Origin: PLanc-01 sp034678485
Lineage (GTDB): Bacteria > Planctomycetota > Phycisphaerae > Sedimentisphaerales > Anaerobacaceae
DNA: 64,000 nucleotides
Direction: 5' to 3'
Assembly: GCA_034678485.1 (NCBI GenBank)
Contig: JAXDBU010000187.1
Location: forward strand, 1 to 64,000
The position numbers were made by a program, and so were the translations under genes. Positions 33,560 to 42,267 of the stretch are shown here, piece by piece (position 1 is the stretch's first letter; the number at the start of each line of letters is the position of its first letter). Under the pieces are notes generated by a model. It did not search any database, was not told the origin of the DNA, and saw only the letters and a program-made list of their open reading frames with translations.

Positions 33560-35239
33560 TCACATCAGGTTGACGATGATGCTGCCCATCACCGTCAGGA
33601 ACACGTTGGAGAAGGCGTACGGTGCGGCGAACCCCAAAGCGAGCGTCCTGCTCTGTGCTTCCTCCTGAAGAGCGTTCATAGCCTGGGGTATGACTCTGGC
33701 TCCCGTCAGTGCTCCAAGCAACAGGATGGGGTTCATCCGGAGTATGAATCGGCCGAAGACCACACCGGCCAAGATCGGAACGACCGCGACTGCGATACCG
33801 CAGAGGAAAATCGTCAAGCCGTCGCTCTGCATGGCCTCCAGGGCGGTCCTGCCTGTCGCAAGTCCGATGCAAGCCGCGAAGAGGCTCAGACCGAGGTCGT
33901 TCAGAATCCACTGCGCGCCGTCTGGGATCTGACCGAACGTAGGGCGTTTTGAACGCAGCCATCCGCAGATCAGCCCGGCGGCTAATACGCCGCCGCCGGC
34001 GCCGAGGGTGATGGGAATCCCGGCAACGGATACCACGAGCATTCCGATCAAAGTGCCGAGAAAACACCCGAGTCCGAGCATTACCATATCGGTCGCGGCC
34101 GAGTACCTCTGGGGATAACCCAGTGACTGGCCGGCTCGTTCCACGTCTTCCCTGCGGCCGACCAGGTGCATGATGTCGCCCTTGTTGACGACCGTGTTCA
34201 TCAGAAGAGGGAGTTCACGTCCCTGTCGTGTCATTTTGGTCAGGAACAGGCCCCGGGCGCCTTGCAGCCGTCCGATCTGGCCGAGCGTCTTTCCAATCAC
34301 CTCGGGGCTCAACACGTAGATATCCAGAGACTCTCCCATCATGTCGATCACTGTGGCGACATCGACTTCCCGGCCGATGATGTCGGACGCCCGGACGAGA
34401 CTCTCCTGCTTTCCCGCGATGACCAGAATGTCTTCCGTCTCGATGCGCATTTTCGGATCGGCGTCGAGCAGTTGTTCTCCGCGTTTGAGATGACAGATGG
34501 CGACGCGGGTCGGGAAGAGCCCTTCGACCGCTCCAACGGTGTTCCCCGCGATTCCCGGTGCGCTGGGCAGATAGGCTCGCAGCCCCACCTGCCTGGACCA
34601 CGAAAACAAATCCGGGCTCTGGGGCTCTGATCCGCCCCCCATGGTCTCCTCCAGTCTCCTGGCCTCGTCCTTGAGGTTCCACTGGAAGAGACCGGGCAGG
34701 CACTTGATCAGGAACACTACCCCCACAACGCCGAAGAGGTAGGTGATCGCATAGGCGAGGGTGAGGTTGTCATGGAGAATCTGTTTCTGGGTCGCCGAAA
34801 CCGCGAGCTGATCGATGGCTCCGTCCGCGGTACCGATGGCTGCGGACTGGGTCATCGCGCCGGCAAACAAGCCGGCCGTGGTGCCCTCGTCCAAATTCAG
34901 AAACGTACCGAGAACCACAGCGGAACAAAGTCCGGCAGAGGCGACAACGATGGAAATCCCCAGGTACCTCAGGCCGTCTTTACGGAGAGACCCGAAGAAC
35001 TGCGGGCCCACCTGGTACCCTGTGCAGAAGGTGAAGACCGCGAAGCCGACGCTCTTGAGCAGCGGTGATACCTCGGCGCCGAATTGCCCCAGCGCCATGG
35101 CAACCAGGAGCACGGATGCCGTGGTCCCGACGCCGAATCCCTTGATCTTGATTCTGCCGACAAGATACCCCATCGCCAGCGACAGGAACACCAGCACGTC
35201 CGGATTCCTCTTTGCTAAGTCACTGATCGATTCGACCAT
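33560..35239 (-). CDS. AspT/YidE-type membrane transporter with TrkA-C domains, 559 aa
   Basis: Two blocks of membrane segments (~15-190 and ~390-559) flank a cytoplasmic region with two TrkA-C-like domains ('VAICHLKRGEQLLDADPKMRIETEDILVIAGKQ' and 'LFLTKMTRQGRELPLLMNTVVNKGDIMHLVGR'). This is the arrangement of the aspartate:alanine exchanger (AAEx) family, AspT/YidE/YbjL. The last blocks, 'ARVIPQAMNALQEEAQS' and 'YAFSNVFLTVMGSIIVNLM', fit. The substrate of most members is not known. It is on the opposite strand from the MCE operon, converging with it, so its link to the sulfatase locus is only by position. Confidence 0.9.
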   Translation of the reverse strand: MVESISDLAKRNPDVLVFLSLAMGYLVGRIKIKGFGVGTTASVLLVAMALGQFGAEVSPLLKSVGFAVFTFCTGYQVGPQFFGSLRKDGLRYLGISIVVASAGLCSAVVLGTFLNLDEGTTAGLFAGAMTQSAAIGTADGAIDQLAVSATQKQILHDNLTLAYAITYLFGVVGVVFLIKCLPGLFQWNLKDEARRLEETMGGGSEPQSPDLFSWSRQVGLRAYLPSAPGIAGNTVGAVEGLFPTRVAICHLKRGEQLLDADPKMRIETEDILVIAGKQESLVRASDIIGREVDVATVIDMMGESLDIYVLSPEVIGKTLGQIGRLQGARGLFLTKMTRQGRELPLLMNTVVNKGDIMHLVGRREDVERAGQSLGYPQRYSAATDMVMLGLGCFLGTLIGMLVVSVAGIPITLGAGGGVLAAGLICGWLRSKRPTFGQIPDGAQWILNDLGLSLFAACIGLATGRTALEAMQSDGLTIFLCGIAVAVVPILAGVVFGRFILRMNPILLLGALTGARVIPQAMNALQEEAQSRTLALGFAAPYAFSNVFLTVMGSIIVNLM

Positions 35240-36236
35240 GTCTTCCCTCTCGCGAGAATAGGGTTGATGGATTCAAGCCGGATGGCGATGTCGGGCTCGA
35301 GACGATCGTACCCGGTGTTGCCCTGGTTCCCTGCTTGTCGAGCCTCAGGACGACATGTGTCGGCGTCTCCGGTCCGACTTCAGGCCTTGTGCTCCTGCAC
35401 GATATGCGCCCTATGATACCTGTGGGCCGCGTCGGATTTCAATAGTTCTGGAGGTCGCTTTCGGCCTCTACCCTCTTCTGAACCTGTCATCCCGCCGTAT
35501 CGCCGCTTCTTCACGCATAAGTACTCGTGCAACAATGGTTTGCACGAGCTGAAACCCTGGGACGCGACCGCACAATCGGAGAGTTCATGTCTGGGGATCA
35601 CTGCACGGCGCTGGCGGTCTTCTATGACTCCTCGATGCTCACTCCAAGTGGGGAACTTGTGATGCCCGTGACAGAATTATGTGGTTCTGACATTGACAAG
35701 AGATTCCCGATGATAGTATCCTGGCACCGACTGTGTCATGCACTATGTCTCAATGACTTGAAGACGTCTCTCATACAGAAAGTGCGGAGAAGTCTCGCAG
35801 AAGTGAGGTCCTGTCAATCAGGGCGACATTCAAGGGATCAGAAGGTTTACCAGGTCACCCAGGTGTGGGTTCTGCTTTCGGGATGGGACTGCCGTCACAC
35901 CCGATTTCCATGCGTCACGTCACGCAGATGGCCATGGTTTATGTCGTCGCCCCCTTTGAACCGGAGACCGTCGTCACAGTTTGGTCGGGAAAGAGAGACT
36001 CATGGATGGACAAGTCGCGACAATGGATCATCGTGGCCAGAGCGATCATCTGCGGGGATTCGTTGCGTCCCTGCCCGGCTGCGGTTTCACCTCCTGCCGG
36101 TTGCCCATTCCTTCCATGTTGCCTTCCGGACTCCCGTCCAGCGGCAGGACGGCGTCCGGAATACGATCCCCTCCGGGAATCGCCTGGCGTGACTTGCCAA
36201 GGATAGGGACTGAATTCTTTTGAGAGGGGAATAACC
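35240..36236. other. Long intergenic region before third sulfatase
   Basis: There is no convincing gene in nearly 1 kb. Frames that are open here lack any protein-family features and have irregular amino-acid composition. A perfect inverted repeat lies at 35524-35548 and a sub-consensus sigma-54-like site (AGGTGTGGGTTCTGCT, 35861-35876, wrong first base and CTGC for TTGC, correct 12-base spacing) lies 361 bases before the sulfatase ATG. Confidence 0.5.
35524..35548. promoter_or_regulatory. Perfect 9-bp inverted repeat, possible operator
   Basis: CTCGTGCAA (35524-35532) and TTGCACGAG (35540-35548) are exact reverse complements around a 7-base loop. There is no T-run, so it is not a standard terminator. 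It lies between the divergent AspT-type and sulfatase genes and could be a regulator site or an RNA hairpin. Confidence 0.4.
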
Positions 36237-37844
36237 ATGAAACGAACGTCAAGCGTCATTTCGAGGTCGGCCCGCGTGCTCGCACTCGGGGTCCTATCGG
36301 CATACTTGGCGGCCCCAGTCACCGCGGGGCAGGGCCAGAAGCCGAACATCCTGGTCATTATGGCCGATGACATCGGCGTCTGGAACATCAGCGCCTACCA
36401 TCGTGGCATGATGGGCGGGCGAACGCCCAACATCGATCGCCTCGGGAAGGAGGGGGCGTTGTTTACGGACTACTATGGCCAGCAATCCTGCACGGCGGGG
36501 CGTGCCGCGTGGATCCTCGGCCAGTGTCCTTTCCGCACCGGGTTGCTCAAGGTGGGCATGCCTGGCGCCAAGCAGGGCATTCAGGACAAGGACCCCACGA
36601 TTGCCGAGCTGCTCAAGCCGCTGGGCTACGCCACGGCCCAATTCGGCAAAAACCATCTCGGCGACCGCAACGAGTTCCTGCCGACGGTGCACGGCTTCGA
36701 TGAGTTCTACGGCAACCTCTACCATCTCAACGCCGAGGAAGAGCCGGAAGACCCGGACTATCCGAAGAATCCGCAGTTCAAGGCGACCTTTGGCCCGCGC
36801 GGGTTGCTTGACTGCAAGGCCACGAACGTGGACGACCCGACGGTGGACCCGCGGTTCGGCAAGGTCGGCAGGCAGACCGTCAAGGATACCGGCCCGATCA
36901 CGCGCAAGCGCATGGAGACCGTCGAGGACGAGCTGGTCGCGCGATCGACGGACTTCATGGGCCGGTCGGTCAAGGCCGGCAAGCCGTTCTTCATCTGGCA
37001 CAACACCAGCCGCATGCACGTGTGGACGCGTCTCTCTCCGAAATGGGAGAACAAGAGCGGTTACGGCCTCTACGCCGACGGCATGATGGAGCTCGACGAC
37101 GTCGTCGGGCGACTGCTCCAGAAGCTCGACGACCTCGGCATTGCCGACAACACGATTGTCTTGTTCACGACCGACAACGGCGCTGAGATCATGACGTGGC
37201 CCGACGGTGGCAACACGCCGTTCCACGGCGAGAAAGGCACGACCTGGGAGGGCGGCATGCGCGTGCCGGCACTCGTCCGGTGGCCCGGCGTCATCAAGCC
37301 GGGGACGATCTTCAACGAAGTCATGGCACATGAAGATTGGATGCCTACCTTCGTCGCAGCCGCGGGCGATCCCGAGGTGAGGCAAAAGCTCCTCAAGGGC
37401 TACACGGCCGGCAACAAGACCTTCAAGAACCATCTCGATGGCTACAACTTCCTGCCGTTCTTCAAGGGCGAGGTGGAAAAGGCGCCGCGCCGCGAGATCT
37501 TCTACTTCGACGACAACGCGAACCTCAACGCGATTCGCATCGACGACTGGAAGATCAACTTCAAAATCATGCAGGGGAACATTGCGTACGGCACGATGAT
37601 CCAGCCCAACATGCCCATCGTGGAGAACCTGCGGGCGGACCCGTTCGAGCGGTTTGCCTTCGAATCCGGGATGTATGGCCGCTGGACCGGCGATAAGCTC
37701 TGGATGTTCGTCCCCGCCCAGATGGTCGTCGGCAAGTTCGTCGAGAGCCTCAAGGAGTACCCGCCCAGCCAGAAATCCGGGAGCTTCAGCGTGGACCAGG
37801 TACTGGAGGTGCTCCAGACTGGCGGCGCCGGCACCGGCAAGTGA
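36237..37844 (+). CDS. Secreted sulfatase (formylglycine type), 535 aa
   Basis: AGGGG sits eight bases before the ATG. A signal peptide ('ALGVLSAYLAAPVTAG') is followed by 'KPNILVIMADDIGVWNISAY' and the activation motif C85-T-A-G-R. The protein is a close paralogue of the sulfatase at 21089 along its length ('FGKNHLGDRNEFLPTVHGFDEFYGNLYHLNAEEEPED', 'DNTIVLFTTDNGAE', C-terminal 'FVESLKEYPPSQ'). It is a sulfate-ester hydrolase acting outside the cytoplasm, with an unknown substrate. It is followed by a barrel gene that is itself a paralogue of the one near the first sulfatase pair. Confidence 0.93.
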   Translation: MKRTSSVISRSARVLALGVLSAYLAAPVTAGQGQKPNILVIMADDIGVWNISAYHRGMMGGRTPNIDRLGKEGALFTDYYGQQSCTAGRAAWILGQCPFRTGLLKVGMPGAKQGIQDKDPTIAELLKPLGYATAQFGKNHLGDRNEFLPTVHGFDEFYGNLYHLNAEEEPEDPDYPKNPQFKATFGPRGLLDCKATNVDDPTVDPRFGKVGRQTVKDTGPITRKRMETVEDELVARSTDFMGRSVKAGKPFFIWHNTSRMHVWTRLSPKWENKSGYGLYADGMMELDDVVGRLLQKLDDLGIADNTIVLFTTDNGAEIMTWPDGGNTPFHGEKGTTWEGGMRVPALVRWPGVIKPGTIFNEVMAHEDWMPTFVAAAGDPEVRQKLLKGYTAGNKTFKNHLDGYNFLPFFKGEVEKAPRREIFYFDDNANLNAIRIDDWKINFKIMQGNIAYGTMIQPNMPIVENLRADPFERFAFESGMYGRWTGDKLWMFVPAQMVVGKFVESLKEYPPSQKSGSFSVDQVLEVLQTGGAGTGK

Positions 37845-37947
37845 CAGGAGGGCCGGGGGACCGGAAAGTGAACTGACATAACGATGGCACGTGGCTGCCC
37901 AATAGAAGGGAACCCATGTTTCCCAACGAGCAATTGAGGAGAATCTT

Positions 37948-38679
37948 ATGAAGACAAGTCGGAAGGTAATGGCGGCCACTGGCGTCCTGCTGGTGGTCGC
38001 GTCAGTGGTCTGTGCCCAGGAGAAGGAATGGAGCTTCGAGGTCACACCCTATTTCTGGGCCGCGGGTATCGAGGGGGATTTCACGACCAGTGACGACACG
38101 GAGTACGATATCGACATGAGTTTCGACGACCTGTTCGACGCAGTGGATGCTGGTGCGGGCGTGATGACCACGGCCCAGTACGACTCCTATGTGATCTGGG
38201 GTCAGTTCGACTACGTCGGCATGGATTCGGATCAGTTGGATCCCGCTCCCTCGGGTGGCTCGATCCAGACGGATAGCTTCATGGGGGCGCTGGCCGTGGG
38301 GTATCAGTTCGCCGGACCGTTCAAGAACTCCACGATCGATGTTCTCGGTGGTGTGCGATATGCCGGGATGAAGAACGAAGTGGACATCACCGGCGTGGGG
38401 AGCGACGAGGACAGCCTCGACATCGGCGACGGCATCTTCGTGGTGCGTCCCTGTGTTCCGATCACCCAGAAGCTGCGGTTCAATCCGACGTTTGTCGTTG
38501 GCGCAGGCGACTCCGATCTGACCTGGGAGCTCCAGCCGTGCGTCCAGTATCAGTTCACGGACCATATGGGTGTGCGTTTCGGATATCGCCGCGTGCACTA
38601 CGATGTGGAAGGCGACCATGGCAACACGTTTGACGCCGCGTTCCAGGGCTTGTTCGTGGGTGTCAGTCTGCTGTTCTGA
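37948..38679 (+). CDS. Outer-membrane beta-barrel protein, 243 aa (paralogue of 24861)
   Basis: GAGGAG lies upstream of the ATG and a signal peptide ends near 'SVVCAQ'. The mature protein has 'WSFEVTPYFWAAGIEGDFTT', 'GQFDYVGMDSDQLDPAPSGGSIQTDSF' and a last strand 'GLFVGVSLLF' with terminal Phe, matching the protein at 24861 closely. The C-terminal aromatic residue and alternating strands indicate an outer-membrane barrel. It sits 103 bases after the third sulfatase. Confidence 0.85.
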   Translation: MKTSRKVMAATGVLLVVASVVCAQEKEWSFEVTPYFWAAGIEGDFTTSDDTEYDIDMSFDDLFDAVDAGAGVMTTAQYDSYVIWGQFDYVGMDSDQLDPAPSGGSIQTDSFMGALAVGYQFAGPFKNSTIDVLGGVRYAGMKNEVDITGVGSDEDSLDIGDGIFVVRPCVPITQKLRFNPTFVVGAGDSDLTWELQPCVQYQFTDHMGVRFGYRRVHYDVEGDHGNTFDAAFQGLFVGVSLLF

Positions 38680-39020
38680 TCGGCCGGGTCGAACTGCGGC
38701 AGAATGAGTGAATGGCAAGGGCGACCTGAAACAACGGAGGATGTACAGAAAGAAGGAGACGATACACGATTGGGAAGCCCGGTGGGGGCTATCCCCAGGA
38801 ACTCAGTGGTCAGCCAACTGCTCAAGGTGGGGAGACTGCCGGTTCAGACGGCGGCTGGCGTGAGGTATGGGGCCGACTCTACGGACGACGGACCATAGGG
38901 TGGGGCGCGCGTTTGCAGTGTACATATTTGCTCCCTGATAGGCAGGTCAGACCACTGACGCCCGTTCCTCTCTCCTCTCGCCGTTGATGGGTGTTATTGG
39001 AAGCATAGGCAGACAAACGT
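38680..39020. other. Intergenic stretch after the second barrel gene
   Basis: About 340 bases without a convincing gene. A 64-codon frame (38704-38898) lacks a ribosome site and any recognisable feature. No terminator was identified. Confidence 0.4.
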
Positions 39021-39827
39021 ATGGAGCACTTGCTTTACGGTTTACCTCTGTGGATGGCTTTCCTGGTAACAGCGGGAATTCTCTTCATCGCATTTGAGGG
39101 TGGTTTTCTATTGGGAAGGCATCGCTGCCGTCGCTCAAACAAAGAGAAGGATTCTCTGGTTGGCCCCATGGTCGGAGCGACGCTGGGGCTGCTGGCGTTC
39201 ATGCTGACGTTCACGTTCGGCCTCGCTGCTGACCATTTCAGTACCCGCCGGCACCTGGTTCTGGATGAGGCAAACGCAATCCGATCAACCTGTGCTATGG
39301 CGGCAATGCTATCCGAAGGTTCGTGCACCGAATCCCGAAAGCTCCTGAGCGAGTATGTGGAGATTCGATTGAAGGAGATTATGACCCGGGCCGAACTGCA
39401 GAGCATGATTTCCCGGGGTAATGAAATCCAGGATCAGCTTTGGTCGGTTGCCATGACCGGTGAGGTCCAAGGTGGGGGAACAAGCTCTTCCTGGCTCTAT
39501 GTACGGTCCCTGAGCGACATGATCAATTTGCAGGCCAAACGAATCAGTTACGGAACACACGGAAAGATCCCACCGTCCATTTGGATTGTACTCTACTGGC
39601 TCGCGACCCAGGGGATGGCAGCGATGGGATACCATGCCGGGCTGGTGGGCATCCGCGGTTTTTTTGTCTACCCGGTTCTCATACTCACATTCTCCCTGGT
39701 GTTAGTGTTGATCTATGACCTTGACAGGCCCAAGCAGAGGTTATTCAAGGTCAGCCAGCAGGCAATGATCGATCTGCGGCAGAGAATGATCGAGCCGACC
39801 GCAACAGCGGATCCGAGAACCGACTGA
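39021..39827 (+). CDS. Bestrophin-like/DUF4239-type membrane protein, 268 aa
   Basis: The membrane segments are 'LPLWMAFLVTAGILFIAFEGGFLLG', 'MVGATLGLLAFMLTFTFGLAADHF', then two near the C-terminus ('IVLYWLATQGMAAMGYHAG' and 'GFFVYPVLILTFSLVLVLIYDLDRP'). 'GLLAFMLTFTFGLA' followed by 'R-x-LVLDEANAI' is the signature of bestrophin-like DUF4239 proteins. Relatives are predicted membrane channels or transporters with no firm function. A related protein is at 46737 on the other strand. Next gene is the octaheme cytochrome. Confidence 0.8.
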   Translation: MEHLLYGLPLWMAFLVTAGILFIAFEGGFLLGRHRCRRSNKEKDSLVGPMVGATLGLLAFMLTFTFGLAADHFSTRRHLVLDEANAIRSTCAMAAMLSEGSCTESRKLLSEYVEIRLKEIMTRAELQSMISRGNEIQDQLWSVAMTGEVQGGGTSSSWLYVRSLSDMINLQAKRISYGTHGKIPPSIWIVLYWLATQGMAAMGYHAGLVGIRGFFVYPVLILTFSLVLVLIYDLDRPKQRLFKVSQQAMIDLRQRMIEPTATADPRTD

Positions 39828-39901
39828 TCAAACGAAACACAACGGGACACTGTCGCTATGGGCCATCCACCAACCAGATCCAAGTGATCGAGAGTGAGGG
39901 C

Positions 39902-42262
39902 ATGACTGCTATCCAATACGTCGCCTTACTCGCTGCTGTCGGCGCGACGGCGGTTGTTCAAGCCGCCCAGGGGGGCGGGCGACCGCTGGCACGAGAACCT
40001 TTTGCCGGCTCGGCCAGTTGCCGCGAGTGTCATGAGCGATTCTACCAACTGTGGGCGCCGTCACATCACGGCCGGGCGATGCAGCCGTATACATTCGAAT
40101 TCGCCCAGGTGAATCTGACGGGCGCCCGAAGCCCTGTCAAGATTGGTGATCGTGAATACCTGGCGTGCATCGGCCGCGAGGAAGGCTGGGTCCTCGAACG
40201 CGGTCCGGAAGGCGAGAAGCGACTGCCGGTTGCGCATGTCATGGGCGGCAAGAATGTCTACTACTTCCTGACACCAATGGAACGCGGGAGCCTGCAGACA
40301 TTGCCCATCGCCTACGATGTGCGGACCCGGGAATGGTTCGACACGGCAGCCAGCGGTGTACGCCATTTCCCCCATGCAACGCCCGAGGCACCCGTCCATT
40401 GGACGGATCCGATGTACACCTTCAACACGTCGTGCCATGGCTGCCATGTAAGCCAGCTGTCGACTAACTACGATCTGAAGACAGACACGTATCGTACCAC
40501 ATGGGCTGAGCCGGGCATCAACTGTGAGGCCTGCCACGGGCCGGCTCAAGAGCATGTCCGAGCATGCCGGGCGGCCCCAGAAGGCCAGGTGCCAAAGGAC
40601 CTCCAGATTATCAGCGCCAAGTCCTTCACGCCTGAGCAGGCAAACTCGATGTGCGGATCCTGCCATGCCAAGCTGAATCCTGTGAGCGCGTCTTTCAAGC
40701 CAGGTGACCTGTATTCCGATCACTTCGACCTCGTCACTCTGGAGAATCCGGACTTCTACCCGGACGGGCGCGATCTGGGCGAGAACTACACGATGACAAC
40801 GTGGCATATGAGTCCGTGCGTCAAGAATGGCAAACTGGACTGTATGCACTGCCATACCTCCAGCGGACGATATCGATTCAAAGATACCGCGAATCTCAAC
40901 GCCGCGTGTTTGCCGTGCCATAGGGAACGGGTAGAGAATGCCACGATACATACCCGCCACAAGGCCGATGGCACAGGGAATCGATGCGTCGCCTGTCACA
41001 TGCCGATGACGGACTTTGCCCGCATGACCCGCAGCGACCATTCGATGCGGCCGCCGGCCCCGGCCGCCACCCTCAGGTTCAAATCCCCTAACGCCTGCAA
41101 TATCTGCCACAGCGACAAGGACCCTACATGGGCGGACCAGCAGGTGAGACAGTGGCATAGCGACGACTACCAGAAACCTGTCCTCGAGCAAGCGGCCCTC
41201 GTGGATGCCGCGAGGCGGGGCGATTGGAGCCGGTTGGGAGTTGTTCTGGCTTACATTGGCTCGGATGATCGCGATGAGATCGTTGCTGCGTCGTTGATCC
41301 GTCTTCTGTATCGCTGCGAGTCACGGGCCAAATGGCCGGTGGTGATGAAGGCCCTCCAGGAGGATTCCTCGCCGCTGGTGCGTGCTGCGGCAGCCCAGAC
41401 GCTGGAGGGATACGCCACGGGCGAAAGTATCAAGGCCTTGGCCAAGGCGACGGGCGATGAGTATCGTCTGGTGCGCGTGCGCGCTGCTGCGGCGCTGGCC
41501 GGCGTACCGCCCGATCAACTGCCGAATGAGCATCACGCCGCGGTCGCGCGTGCCACGGCGGAGTTGCTGGAGATGCTTAGCGCTCGGCCCGATGATTACG
41601 CGTCCCAGTACAACCTCGGCAATTTCTACCTGCAACGAGGCGATCGTGGCAGGGCTTTATCCGCGTACTCGAATTCGATCAGGCTGCGGCCGGACTTTGT
41701 ACCGCCTCATGTCAACAGCGCGTTTCTATATAACGCCGATGGCGATAATGAGAAGGCGGAAGCCTCGTTTCTCCGGGCGGCGGCTTTGGACCCGAACAAT
41801 TCGACTGTCCGTGTGAACCTTGGAATGCTTCTGGCGGAGATGAAACGGCCGGCAGAGGCAGAACGGGCCTTTCGCAGGGCGCTTGAGATCGATCCTAACA
41901 CGGCGGCTGCGGCGTATAATCTCGGCGTCATGCTGGCTCCGGATCGGCCTTTTGAGTCCCTTCGATGGTGCCAGAGAGCTTATCAGTTGCAGCCGGGGGA
42001 GGGAAAGTACGGTTACACCTATGCTTTCTTCCTGCGTCAGCGTCGGGCGACAGACGAAGCCGTACAAGTCCTCGCAGACATGGTTCGCCGGAGTGTGCCC
42101 TACAGCGATGCCTACCTATTGCTGGGAGAAATTCATCTCGAACGGAGAGAATGGGACGCAGCGGCCGACACGTATCGGTCCGCCTGCAACAATGCCAATC
42201 TGACACCAGGCGAAAGGGAGAACTTCAGAATGATACTGCGCGGGCTGGAACAACGGCTTTGA
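39902..42262 (+). CDS. Octaheme cytochrome c fused to HEAT and TPR repeats, 786 aa
   Basis: ATG 39902 gives a signal peptide ('YVALLAAVGATAVVQAA'), so heme attachment is extracytoplasmic. Eight CxxCH motifs (CRECH, CHGCH, CEACH, CGSCH, CMHCH, CLPCH, CVACH, CNICH) lie between ~residues 39 and 400. A HEAT-like region (~440-545, 'SPLVRAAAAQTLEGYATGES') and about five TPR units (~555-740, 'NYNLGNFYLQRGD', 'VNLGMLLAEMKRPAEAERAFRRALEIDP') follow. The heme part resembles cytochrome c554/NrfA-type planctomycete proteins. Electron transfer with a large protein-interaction tail is the best guess. A GTG six codons upstream is an alternative start. Partners are unknown. Confidence 0.88.
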   Translation: MTAIQYVALLAAVGATAVVQAAQGGGRPLAREPFAGSASCRECHERFYQLWAPSHHGRAMQPYTFEFAQVNLTGARSPVKIGDREYLACIGREEGWVLERGPEGEKRLPVAHVMGGKNVYYFLTPMERGSLQTLPIAYDVRTREWFDTAASGVRHFPHATPEAPVHWTDPMYTFNTSCHGCHVSQLSTNYDLKTDTYRTTWAEPGINCEACHGPAQEHVRACRAAPEGQVPKDLQIISAKSFTPEQANSMCGSCHAKLNPVSASFKPGDLYSDHFDLVTLENPDFYPDGRDLGENYTMTTWHMSPCVKNGKLDCMHCHTSSGRYRFKDTANLNAACLPCHRERVENATIHTRHKADGTGNRCVACHMPMTDFARMTRSDHSMRPPAPAATLRFKSPNACNICHSDKDPTWADQQVRQWHSDDYQKPVLEQAALVDAARRGDWSRLGVVLAYIGSDDRDEIVAASLIRLLYRCESRAKWPVVMKALQEDSSPLVRAAAAQTLEGYATGESIKALAKATGDEYRLVRVRAAAALAGVPPDQLPNEHHAAVARATAELLEMLSARPDDYASQYNLGNFYLQRGDRGRALSAYSNSIRLRPDFVPPHVNSAFLYNADGDNEKAEASFLRAAALDPNNSTVRVNLGMLLAEMKRPAEAERAFRRALEIDPNTAAAAYNLGVMLAPDRPFESLRWCQRAYQLQPGEGKYGYTYAFFLRQRRATDEAVQVLADMVRRSVPYSDAYLLLGEIHLERREWDAAADTYRSACNNANLTPGERENFRMILRGLEQRL

Positions 42263-42267
42263 ATGAC

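Noticed and set aside
35527..36192. 221-codon plus-strand frame before the third sulfatase
   Set aside because: There is no ribosome site, no domain, and a Trp/Arg/Cys-rich composition unlike the neighbours; treated as non-coding.
37890..37915. TGGCACGTGGCTGCC before the second barrel gene
   Set aside because: It has a good -24 element but the GC lies only 11 bases from the GG instead of 12, so it was not called a sigma-54 promoter.
36294..38045. 583-codon open frame on the minus strand across the third sulfatase
   Set aside because: It is antisense to a clear sulfatase, has no family features, and long antisense frames are common in this GC-rich sequence.
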